From the NCBI RefSeq assembly GCF_964656455.1, contig NC_135715.1, positions 37,892,603-37,956,602 of the forward strand: DNA of 64,000 bases, written 5' to 3'. Both the position numbers and the translations under genes were made by a program. Origin of the DNA: Halichoerus grypus (taxonomy: Eukaryota; Chordata; Mammalia; Carnivora; Phocidae). This document shows positions 13,100 to 25,500 of the stretch, one piece after another. The notes beneath the pieces are model-generated. The model had not been told where the DNA came from. It did not search any database and saw only the letters and a list, made by a program, of their open reading frames with translations. Each line of letters begins with the position of its first letter. The first letter of the stretch is position 1.

Positions 13100-13540
13100 C
13101 TATAAATTGTCTCTGTTCCTTTCTAGTCTTTGTTGCTTTTGGTCTCTCTTTCCTGCTCAGAGGGAAGACCTACCCTTGTAGGTTAAGGACCTTTTGTTCC
13201 TGGTTGCTTTCATAATTCTCTTTATCTTCATATTTTGCAAGTTTCACTATGATATATTATGGTGTTGACCTATTTTTGTTGATTTTGAGGGGAGTTCTCT
13301 GTGCCTCTTGGACTTGAATGCCGGTTTCCTTCCCCAGATTAGGCAAGTTCTCAGCTATAATTTGTTCAAATAAACCTTCTACCCCTCTTTCCCACTCTTC
13401 TTCTTCTGGGACTCCTATGATATGGATATTATTTCACTTTATGGAATTACTGAGTTCCCTAAGTCTACCTTCATGATCTAAGTTCTTTTTCCCTCTTCTT
13501 TTCAGCTTTATTATTTTCCATAGTTTAAGCTTCTATATCA
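13100..13540 (-). pseudogene. L1 ORF1 remnant with internal deletions
   Basis: Nucleotide homology to the ORF1 region at 61.85-62.76 kb (shared blocks 'gggactcctatgata', 'gagttccctaagtct', 'ccctcttcttttcagctt'). Compared with that copy, roughly 220 bp are missing near 13165. The N-terminal coding segment is replaced after about 13535 by polypurine sequence. ORF1p is the RNA-binding trimer of the L1 particle; this copy cannot encode it. Confidence 0.75.
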
Positions 13541-14938
13541 GTCGCCAATCACCAATTCATTCCTTTCCCAACAAATATACAATCAAAAACTATAAGCCTG
13601 ATTCCAAAGAAAAAAAAGGAAAAAAAGAAAAAAGAAGCCTGATCAAAGAAAACGAGAGAGAGAGAGAGAGAGAGAAATGAAAAAAGAAACAACAACAACA
13701 ACACTAACAAACAAAAAACTATAAGCCTGATTCCCAAAAAAAAAAAAAAGAACATAATGCATAGACCTATTTCCATGGTCAACTGCAGGCGATACTTTTA
13801 AACATTCTATGATCAAGGCTTGGTGCATGCAGGGTACTGCCAATGCTGTTTTTCTGGAGGAGAGGCTTGCTACTGCACTGACTCCAAGTCAGACCTGCCT
13901 TAGTATATACGCGCTTGCCAGGCAAAGGGAGATAGGGTTTGGTGTAAGGGGCTCCTGCCTCCACTGGGGGCCTCTGTTTGCTCTCTGCAGTACCACCGTG
14001 TTGGTGGTGAGGGAGAAAATGGCGCCACCCCATTCTTGTCCTCAGACAGGGGATTTCACAGCCCCACTGTTCAGGAAACCCTCACAGAATAGCGAGGGCC
14101 ATCAGCATGCCTTGCGCTACAGATCTCCTACATTTTGTCTTTAGCGTGGGCTGGCATTCAAAACTCCAAATTTTAAAGGACCCTGCACTATGGGGAAATG
14201 CTCCCTCCTCTAGAGTGGAGCTTCCCTGCCAGCTGTGTCTCGTGTCGTTTGTCCCAGAAAAACAGTCCCACGCCTGCACGGTGCCTGGACTCTATGGTGT
14301 AGCACAGCGAAAAGCAGCAATCAGGTTATCCACTCTTTGCACATGCTTCTGTCCCCTGCAGGGTCTTTTGTCCTTGGAGAGGCAATTTACCATCTTCCAA
14401 ATGTACTCCTGGAAGGGGAACGTTCTCTCTCAGTGCTATCCAGGAGATCCCTACACCACTTTGTGTGCTCCTGTGTCAACACCCTCCTCCCCAGGAGCAC
14501 TCACACAGCTCCTCTCTTTCAAAAATCGCATACTTCCACAACCTCAGAGTTTGAGCTCTACATGCTCTTTGCAAAAAGCTTGCGACATTCAGTACCCCTT
14601 TCTCCCCAGTCCATGGTCCAGAGGTGTTTTTTGTTTTTTTTTTCCTCTTGTGCGAGCCTGACAGTGCACTTTCTCAACCCCTATCTCTTTCTCTTTCTCT
14701 CCCTTTTTTCTCCGTAAAGAAAGGGCTCCCTCCCCTAATGGCACCACAGTTTTTTCTCTTCAATTCACTTCCATGCACCTCCCACCTGCCATGCTGCTTC
14801 CTTCCAACCATGGAGATCCTTTTTCCAGTCCTCAGATCAATTTCCTGGATGTTCCAAGTGATCTGACCTCAATACAGCTGTGTTCAGGGACAAGGAAAGC
14901 CCAGGGTCCCCATACTTCTCTGCCATCTTAACTCCTCC
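13541..14938 (-). promoter_or_regulatory. L1 5' UTR / internal promoter region
   Basis: The sequence is GC-richer than its surroundings and homologous in order to the 5' UTR at 62.8-64 kb and, at its outer end, to 21122-21880 (shared 'catccaggaaattgat', 'gagttaagatgg', 'tctgggacaaac'). In L1s this region carries the Pol II internal promoter. Its inner part (13580-13755) is a purine-rich stretch in which 'aaactataagcctgattcc' occurs twice. Long open frames run antisense on the plus strand. Confidence 0.7.
14107..14661 (+). other. Open frame antisense to L1 5' UTR (184 codons)
   Basis: ATG-started frame on the strand opposite the L1 5' UTR, overlapping a second frame (14235-14717, 160 codons). 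Its residues FVPEKQ (14248-14265) followed by a YG..Q.K block recur in the same frame antisense to the L1 5' UTR at 63229-63729. No known domain is visible. Primate L1s have an antisense ORF0 in this place, but this frame has no recognisable relation to it. It may be chance openness in GC-rich sequence. Confidence 0.2.
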
Positions 14939-14954
14939 TGTAAGATTTTTTTTT

Positions 14955-16302
14955 AATAGCATATTCTTCTATATGCAGGAATACCCTGAAGATAAGACAA
15001 AATTAGAATTGTTCATACAAGTTCTGGCTTTGTCAGAATATTGTGTAAGAGCTAATTAGCCAAACATTTGTTTGTGTTAAATATTATTAGAACTTGGATT
15101 TGAAGTACTGTGATTGGAACTAGATCCTAAGATTATATGTTTATGTGTAGAAGAGAGAGATCGGGTCTTCTGATGGCAACAGCACAGGAAACAGACTTCA
15201 TAAACCACAAACATGAGCTGAGTATGCCCCTTTAGAAAGGCAGTCATATGAAGTAATATATTGAAATGGGACTCAATAAATATTTGTTAGGTGAATGAAT
15301 AAATAAAACCTAAAAAGCTCTTGACTAATTAAATTTATTCCTATGTTAACATTTTATAAACAAGCATGTAAATTAATTACTCCATAATTCTTATGTGATA
15401 AGCTCCATGAAGAAGGTACTGTAGGATTATCTACACTACATATATAGTGGCTTCATTAAAAAAAGTTACAAATAAGCACTATAATGTTGAAAGTGGAGTC
15501 ACAAATACTCCTCCTCCTATATCCTATAAAGTCTGATACAGGCATTTCTGCTACAACTCAATGTACAACAAAATTACTGAAAAATTTTGAGTTCTGCATA
15601 TTTACAGTCTAAAAATATCAGAGCTAATGCCTAAAATGATTTTGGAGTAGTTCACTCAAAAACTATGTGATTATATAACCATAACATTAAAAAAAAAACA
15701 ATAATTATCCTAAAAGAAATACTAGCATAGTTAAAACATGTTAACTTTCTAGTGGATACAAAAATATTAGGTAAACATAAAATTTACACATTTAAAAAGT
15801 TAAGTGGCTATCATGAAGAATATAGGTTGCTAAGTTGTGGAAACCAAGGCAAAATACTCAAAAGAGGAGACAGATCTTCAGAATAAACATTCTAAAGTCC
15901 AAGGAGGCCAAACAGAGCTTCCAGGAGAACATGGCATGAATGCCCTTTGTGTATGTGGTATGGTCTTCATTTCTTCATTGCTACTTGATGGTGCCAAATA
16001 TTAATGAATGGCGACAAACAGTATGTGAACCAAAATGATATTTGCATTACCTTAACTTTGTCCTTGTTCACCATTTATATACAAGCTAATCAGCATTATG
16101 GAAACACTCATTGTAGCAGTACATAATCTACTTTTCCTTAAAGTATATTAATGTGTATTTTCTGATTTTCTCTCTGATAGAGACTAGCACATTTTTAGAC
16201 ATTAAATGGAGGCAATTTTGTTTCACCAAAGAACAAAACATGAATTTTATTTTGTTGATGTTAAACCAATTTTATTTATTTATTTACTCACTTACTTACT
16301 TG
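14955..16302. other. Single-copy AT-rich DNA
   Basis: Nothing gene-like is visible. 'actcaataaatatttgttaggtgaatgaat' near 15270 looks like the 3' end of an MIR/L2-type element. A low-complexity ttta/ctta run precedes the next SINE at 16269-16300. Confidence 0.55.
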
Positions 16303-16491
16303 TAAGATATTTATTTATTTGAGAAAGATTGAGAGAAAGAGAGAGAGCACGAGTGGGAAGGGGCAGAGGGAGAGGGAGAAGCAGACTCCATGCTGAGTGT
16401 GGCGCCTGATGTGGAGCTTGATCCCAGGATCTTGAGGTCATGACCTGAGCCAAAGTCAGATGCTTAACTGACTGAGCCACCCAGGTGCCCC
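16303..16491 (-). mobile_element. Can-SINE, antisense
   Basis: Tail 'gatatttatttatttgag' at left and head 'gactgagccacccaggtgcccc' at right. A GA-rich stretch lies between, the complement of the family's CT-rich domain. No convincing TSD was found, and the divergence suggests an older copy. Confidence 0.92.
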
Positions 16492-16812
16492 AATACTATA
16501 TTAATTTCAATATTCAAATAAAACCAAACTTTTTTTATATGTGCAGCCTTAGAAAAGACTTCCAGAAGCCTGAACTGAAAGGAATGAAAATTTTAATTTT
16601 TAATGTTATGCTTAAGCTACAATGTTATTTTTCTATTAAAGAATCATTAGCAAATAAAATTAATAATATTTCTAGGATAATTACTTGTTTTTTAAGGACA
16701 TTTCATATTTATCTGACAAGACACTAGAATAAAGAATGATATAAGCATAGGCTTCAATGACAGATACATGGTTAACCCTAAATAGAAAAGTTTCTTAGAA
16801 AAAAATTGACTT

Positions 16813-17008
16813 GGGGCGCCTGGGTGGCTCAGTCCGTTAAGTGTCTGCTTTCGGCTCAGGTCATGATCCCAGGGTCCTGGGATCAAGCCCCACATTGGGC
16901 TCCCTGCTCCGCGGGAAGCCTGCTTCTCCCTCTCCCACTCCCCCTGCTTGTGTTCTCTCTCTCGCTGTCTCTCTCTATCAAATAAATAAATAAAATCTTA
17001 AAAAAAAA
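16813..17008 (+). mobile_element. Can-SINE, young subfamily
   Basis: Head 'ggggcgcctgggtggctcag', then 'gatcccagggtcctgggatc' and 'ctgctccgcgggaagcctgc', and an AATAAATAAATAAAATCTT-(A)n tail. Flanks show a near-TSD, aaaattgactt versus aaaatggactt. Shares its diagnostic block with the copies at 39922 and 42899. Confidence 0.94.
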
Positions 17009-18414
17009 AAAATGGACTTTTTTTTATTTTATAATATCAGTTTTTTTTAAAACTTCTTTATTGGTAGCATAGAAACACTTCTGATTTCCATTACATAGTC
17101 ATTTTTTCTGGGTATTATATTTGCCAGTCCCCCCAAATTTCTACCTCACTATCTTTCATTCTCAATTTATAAATTCATTGCTGTAACCACTAAATGTATA
17201 TGTGATGAGTAGGTATAGCACCATGTTTTCAGTTAAGTTTGAATGGTAGAAGAAAAACAAACAAAAAGGAAATGCTTTTCTCAGTTTTAAAATAATGAGC
17301 ATAAATTCTTAATTGACCAAAATTGTTAAAGTTCATTCTCATTTTAAACAAATTTTTGCCATATGCATTTTATATAAAATTATTTTCATTTACTGTGGAA
17401 AATCTATTATGTAATATTTATTTATAATTATTAATAATCTTAGTAGTGCTTAGTAATAAATGCTCCATACATAAATTCATCACATGATTTAACAAATATA
17501 TGGGTAGGAAAATTGGATTTACCTGGTAGCTATACAGTAAGTTTTTTCATATACTTTTTTCATGCTACAACAGTGCTTTAGTGCTTTTCTTCCATTATTT
17601 TCCCACCCCAGCTTTACCAGTGTTTTATTTTAGTTGGTAAACATTTATAAATGTAGCAGAGCTAAATAGTTTTCCAAAGACATAAGAGTATGTTCATATG
17701 CATCCTCTTTAATATATTCAGAATAATTTTTACATGTCTACTTACATATCAGAAAGTAGCACCAGTAGTTGATTTTTTTTCTAGATTGGGAATTTGTCCT
17801 AAAAGACTAAATATGTAAACAGTAGTCATGGTACAATTTGTAATTCTCTTCATCAAGAACAATATATGGATTAGGGTTGGATAAAGGCATTGAGAACAAT
17901 TCAAGCTATAAGATCAGAGAAGATAGGGAAAATAACCAATTTTATACTTTCTCAAATTAAGTAAGTCAGTTTCAAGGGATTTTGGTGCAGTGGCCTTAGT
18001 TCAATTTCTTTGAAAAAGACAAGTTTTATTGATTAGGCATCATAGTCAGGGGCAAAGCCAAAAAAGTGCCAATTGATTTTGTAAGAAATACTATGGAGAG
18101 TGAGTCACAACTTCAGCTGAAGGTTAGTCAATACAGATGAAGCAAATGTTTGGAGGTACTACAGAGTCTCTTATGTGAAGACAGAGGAGGAACTAAAACT
18201 TTAATTTGTGTTATGAAAGCCTCTCAGATTATCTTACTCTGTTTGTTTCTTAAATATTTAAAGTAAAAACAAATACATTAAATATATTTTTCTCAAATTT
18301 CTTCCTGTGAAATGTGTTAACTCCTATACCACAAGGTAATTTGACCAAACGTATAAATGAATTGTATTAGTGAATAGCAAATGACAGGGGATCATTTTAT
18401 AGCTTAAATTCATG

Positions 18415-18600
18415 AACATAGACTTTAGATTCCAATATTCTGGTTTCAAACTTAGGCTTTACATTATATGACTGTTTAAATTTGGATCAGGTACTTCATC
18501 TCCCTGATACTCAGTTTTCTTATTATAACCACAAGTAATAGCAACAACAGCAACAAAATGGTACTAGTTACCATGTATGTTTTGAGAATAAAATAACTTG
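18415..18600 (+). repeat. MIR element
   Basis: Order of 'gactttagattccaatattctggtttcaaa', 'tatatgactgtttaaatttgg', 'acttcatctccctgatactcagttttctta' follows the MIR consensus from the tRNA-like region into the core. Diverged by point changes, and a CAA-rich insertion interrupts it near 18537. Confidence 0.65.
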
Positions 18601-18624
18601 GTAATAACAGTAATACTTCCATAA

Positions 18625-18790
18625 TGCTGAATATTTTCCAGAAACTGATTTGTGTATATTGTATGTGTATGCTTGTACATGTCTGTTTAATTTTCATAAC
18701 AACCCTATAGGTAGATACTGTTATTTTCTCCAATGTGCACATATTGAAATTAATAAGTGGAACTGTCCCAGTCTCAAACAACCAGTATTT
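18625..18790 (-). repeat. MIR-like element, antisense
   Basis: 'tttaattttcataacaaccctataggtagatactgttattttct' is the reverse-complement signature of the MIR core. It lies head-on to the copy just upstream. Limits are approximate. Confidence 0.6.
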
Positions 18791-18960
18791 AGAGAAACAG
18801 GAAGTGAACAAAGAAGGCTTGCTCCAGAGTCTGTCAAATTTCCCACCAGAAAACCAATTTTATTAAGGAATTTGCCTATGCCAGAAAAATTTTAAGTACT
18901 TAATAAATGTTGGTTCAAAAGATCAGGATAAGAAAGAAGAATTCTGGGAACATGGTAATC

Positions 18961-20760
<1,800 letters not shown>

Positions 20761-20774
20761 AAAGTATAATTTGA

Positions 20775-20969
20775 GGGGCGCCTGGGTGGCTCAGTTGGTT
20801 AAGCGACTGCCTTAGGCTCAGGTCATGATCCTGGAGTCCCAGGATCGAGTCCCGCATCGGGCTCCCTGCTGTCAGCAGGGAGTCTGCTTCTCCCTCTGAC
20901 CCTCCCCCCTCATGCTCTCTCTCTCTATCTCATTCTCTCTCTCAAATAAATAAAATCTTAAAAAAAAAA
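20775..20969 (+). mobile_element. Can-SINE, full length, young
   Basis: Complete element with the 'gatcctggagtcccaggatc' subfamily block and a palindromic 'ccctgctgtcagcaggg' variant. Exact 14-bp TSD AAAGTATAATTTGA at 20761-20774 and 20970-20983. High similarity to the copies at 24 and 28537 suggests recent insertion. Confidence 0.96.
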
Positions 20970-21121
20970 AAAGTATAATTTGAAATAAGTATAGATAAAC
21001 TAGATTTTATAATTTAAAGTCATAAACTGAGTGATTACAATAAACTAAAACTGAACAAATTCATACTATCTTCCTTTTACAAAGAAAACATGTGAAAGAC
21101 ATGATCCAAAAATTTGTTCTT

Positions 21122-21880
21122 ACTGGAGAAGAGTTAAGATGGCAGAGTAGTAGGAGGACCCTATGCTTGCCTCATCCCTCCAACACAGCTTGATAAATAT
21201 CAAATCATTCTAAACATCCAGGAAATTGATGTGAGGACTGAGAGAACAAACAGCACAACTAGAGGGAGAAAAGAGGCCACATCCTGGAAGGTAGGAGAGG
21301 CAGAGAAGTGATTTGAGGGAGAAAAAAGAACCACCTGTGCTGCACAGAGGAGGGAGCCCTGATCAGGGAGAGAGGAGAGACCGAGAGTGAACAGAGTGCA
21401 GGGCATTGCACAATAAAAACACTTCCCCAAAATCAATGACAGGAAAAATGAAAGGGGCTGATTATTTCAAGTTTTTTAGCAGACTTCAAAGACTGAACAT
21501 TTAGAAGTTCACACTGTCACAGGGAGGAGCCTGGTGGGTGCAGAGGTACTCCGATGGAGAAGGAGACAAGAGGCCTGGGGGCAGTGTCATCTGAGAATCA
21601 CCTGGGTCACACTGGGAGAGACAGTTCCCCTTCTTGGACTGCACTTGGGAGAGGTGGCACTGCCTCTTTGGAGACAAAAGAGCCAGTGGACACCATTGAG
21701 CTACCCCATTCATTAGCATAAGAGCAGAGGCAGCTGCTGAGGGCAGCTAACTTGGACGAGGGCTTTTTGCTGTGCTTTAACATAAACTCTAAGCGCCTGT
21801 ACCATAGTGCTCCTGCCCTTCTGGGACAAACCAACACAAGCCACAGTGCGGTGAAACCCTTCCCCAGAAGATCTGTGTGA
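21122..21880 (+). mobile_element. L1 5' UTR fragment, sense orientation
   Basis: Begins 'actggagaagagttaagatgg', the same 5' terminus as the L1 ending at 14938, and shares 'aacatccaggaaattgat' with it. About 760 bp of 5' UTR follow. It is cut off near 21880 and joined directly to antisense L1 3' sequence. No poly(A) or TSD could be found for this piece on its own. Confidence 0.85.
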
Positions 21881-22543
21881 TTCATCACTTACATATAACA
21901 CCCAGTGCTCATCATAACAAGCGCCCTCCTTAGTACTCATCACCCATTTAGCCCACCCACCTTCCTCCATCAACCCTCAGTTTGTTCTCTATCATTAAGA
22001 GTCTCTTACAGTTTGCTTCCTGCTTTTTTTCTTCCCTCCCCATATGTTCATCTGTTTTGTTTCTTAAATTCCACATGAGTGAAATCATATGGTATTTATC
22101 TTTCTCTGACTTATTTGACTTAGCATAATACACTCCAACTCCATCCATGTCATTGCAAATGGCAAGATTTCATTTTTTTTTTTGATAGCTGAGTATATTC
22201 CCTTAAGTATATATACCACCTCATATTTATCTATTCATCAGTTGATGGACACTTGAGCTTTTTCCATAGTTTGGCTATTATTGATAATGCTGCTATAAAT
22301 CCCAGGGTGCAGGTATCTCTTCAAATCTGCATTTTTGTATCCTTCAGGTAAAACCCTAGTAGTGCAATTGCTAGGTCACAGGGTAGTTCTATTTTTAACT
22401 TTTTGAGGAACCTCCATCCTGTTTTCTAGAGCAGCTGCACCAGTTTACATTCCCACCAGCAATTCAAGTGGGTTGCCCTTTCTCTACATCCTCACCAATG
22501 TATGTTTCTTGTGTTAATTTTAGCCATTCTGATACCCAATAAT
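21881..22543 (-). mobile_element. L1 3' UTR and ORF2 end, antisense, both ends truncated
   Basis: Starts in the 3' UTR at 'gattcatcacttacatataac', lacking the terminal 80-90 bp and A-tail seen at 9139-9215. It continues into the antisense ORF2 C-terminus ('tatataccacctcatatttatc', 'gtttggctattattgataatgctgc'). It stops near 22543 at 'gccattctgatac'. Because it lacks the A-tail it is not an ordinary 5'-truncated insertion. Confidence 0.85.
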
Positions 22544-22544
22544 T

Positions 22545-25500
22545 TTCACATTTCTGAATACCAGAATATGTACAAATAGCCAGAGGAAAGATTATAGCTC
22601 TAAGTCCTAGATGGTCAAGCAGTTCTCTATGCAATGCATCACATTTATCTCTTTTGTGTTCTCAAAGGCAATGTAGGAAATTATGGAACAACTGAAAGTG
22701 AGTATTGCAAAAACTAGTAAATTCAGGAATTCATCTGATCAGCTATTTTCTATTTCTCTTTAAGCTGAATTTGCAAATATGTAATATATTGTACTTTTTT
22801 AGTTTAAACATAAAGCACTAGGTAGAAAGAAATTCTAAAAATTAAGAATTAAAAATACAGTAATCTTGGTAAAACTGCATCCTTGTGTGTTGAACTTTCA
22901 TAAAAAGTTTTATTTCCTAAATGATAAAAGTTGTTCTTAAAATGGTAATAAAAAGTATATTTCCCAATTAATCTTTCAATAAGGCTTGAAAACAATGATT
23001 CCCTAAAATAATAGTCATCAAATTATTGATGTTAAAAAACATTAAAGTTATCCATCAACAGTCTTTATTTCATATAGATTTAGTGTTTTTGAAAAGACTG
23101 TTCTTTCTAAAACTGTGTTTCTAATCAACAAGTCCATCAAATCAATTATTTTTGGTTACAATTACTTTTGGTTAAACTGATCGGTCATGATTCATTTTTT
23201 TTAGTGATTCATTTTTATTTTAATACAATTTTCTTTATATTTTATGTAATGCTTATCTATCATCCCATTACTCTCATCACTGAAAACAGCCTATTGCAAT
23301 ATTAGACCATTTCACTAAGTTTTATTTTTTCTTATATTTTCCCAGGCACTTCTTCACATGGAAATAGACCAGGTGAATATGATTATTACCATTTTTAAGA
23401 TGCAAATATTGCAACACAAGCATGTTACCTAACCTTCAGAGAAGCTAAGATTAGCACCCACGTCTTTGAACTCTGTTTCTTTCTTTAGCCACCTTAGAAG
23501 ATACTGTCAAGTTATACAGCAACATATTTCAAGTTTTGGTATATATATAATTATATTGCAAACACTTGAATTCAAGTATATGTTTTCTACTTTTTCTTTA
23601 GTTTATCTTTTGACAGCTGATGTCAATTAATGGAAATAGAACTGGCCAAGTAATATTGATATGCCCGCAGGTCACTATTCTACTTATGTCACAGATGTGT
23701 TTCAAACAGTGATTTGATTGGAACCCAGAATGCTTTTTAAAAATATAAGTAATATTATCACTGATACTTTGGTTTACTTAAGTCATTAAATATGTCAGAG
23801 ATAGAACATGAAAATGTTATTTTTTTTGCCTAATTAGATTTCTTTTTTCAATGATTTCTGTATCTTTGTACTAATCCAACGTAAAAGGCACTCTGCCCCC
23901 TATTTTTTCTTTGTTGACTCAAACTAAAATTCAAGATTAACTTGTAATCATCAGGTTTCTTTATCAAAGCCAAATATGTTTGAGAATCAGGTCACCTTTT
24001 TTTTTCTTTCTTTCTTTACTTCTCCTTTTTTTTCTGGTCCACCATGGAAATTTGTGATTGAATAAATCTTACAAATGCCATTAGTATTGAACATTTATTT
24101 AAATGATCCAAGGTGAAATTATAGTCGATTAATTGATATATAGAACATACTTTGACCCTAGTACACCTGTTGCTTGGAATGAGATGTATATTATATATAA
24201 AGCTACTCTTGGACTATTTTGACTTTGAGCTGTGTTCCCTAATAAGCTACTAGAGAACAGACTTGCTAAGTCTCTAAACAACTTCCTGAATAAGACTTCT
24301 AGTGGTATTTGCAGTAATAGCTGCTTTTATCAGGAAATCAGTGCCTTAATCTGAATATGAATTTACTGCTGAAGGGATATATGATTGCTCTTTTGGCATA
24401 GCAGTGTGATGGGAAGGGAAAGAGAAGACCTAAAAAACAAGTTGTTTTACCCTCACTCTGCCACAGTACCATGCTGTGTGCTGCATCAGGTTTTGCTGCC
24501 TCAGGTTGTATGGTGATTGCTATAGGAGCACGTTGTGCCCATACCTAGTTAAGGTGGATTCTCTCCACACCCATTATATCTAGGCACACCCTTGGCTACC
24601 CGAGTGTGCAAACTTGACAAAGAGTCAAACTGGCTTTTGATAACATCAACATTACTCCAGTGTAAATTCTTCGTGGAGCTTTGTTGGAACTCATATATGA
24701 ACATACAATTTTAATTTTGTCAGAAAACTTAGCCAATCTGAATCTGAAGGATTTGCTCCCTAAAAGTCTCAATTCAATAATATAATCATCATAATGCCAA
24801 TTGCCAAATATGGGGATTTGTATATATCAGGATAAAAGCTTAGAAGAAACTCTCTTCTTGCTTGACCCCAAATTAATTCACTGTTTTTTTGTTTGTTTAT
24901 TTGTTTTGTTTTTTAATAATATAATGGTGAACAATTCTGTGTTCTAAGGGGTTGGCAGGCAGATTTCTTGTCTTAAAAAATACCTTAGTAATCTACTTAA
25001 AATAATAATAAATAATTAACCATTACTGTCTGCCTCTGAGAGTTCTCATTTTAAACTGTTGGAAACAAAATTGGAAACTCTTCCCTATTTTAGAAGAGGA
25101 AAGAAGTACAATTTCATCTGCAAACAGGCTTAGTGGAAATGACAGTCACTTTGTTGTTGTAGTTTTTTTTTCTCCAAAGTGACCTGCCTTCTTTTGTACC
25201 CTATCTGAGTAACAGTGAAAACACTGAATTGTACTTTATTTTTTCTCTTTTGGGATACTGAGGAGATGACTTTCTCTACATGCTAACAGAAATACTACAA
25301 ATAGAATAGAAAAATGCAAAATTATCAAGATATACTGCAACATAAAAAGCATGAAGAAGCTCACAGGTTTGTTGTTCCCTTGCTGTAATTATAAAAAATC
25401 ATTGCATGGGAATAAAACAATCTCAGACTTACTAAGCCATGCTCTCAGAGTAAAGATCTATTAAGCCCGTATGTTCAGATGAAGGAAGTATTTTTCAAAT

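Larger units (their letters stand above)
8414..14938 (-). mobile_element. Large minus-strand L1 with 5' UTR and apparent 3' transduction
   Basis: On the minus strand the element starts at 14938 with 'caggaggagttaagatgg', a typical carnivore L1 5' end. It then passes through the 5' UTR, an ORF1 remnant, ORF2 and a 3' UTR with AATAAA (9159-9164) followed by an A-run at 9139-9147. Instead of ending there it continues through about 710 bp of older L1 sequence to a second AATAAA (8444-8449) and a terminal A-tail (8414-8427). The direct repeat TGTAAGATTTTTTTT flanks the whole unit (8407-8421 and 14939-14953). All frames are broken and the element is inactive. Confidence 0.8.
17020..18945. other. 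Single-copy AT-rich DNA with two MIR pieces
   Basis: No gene is recognised. It contains T-runs and two antiparallel MIR remnants near its right end, listed separately. Confidence 0.55.
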
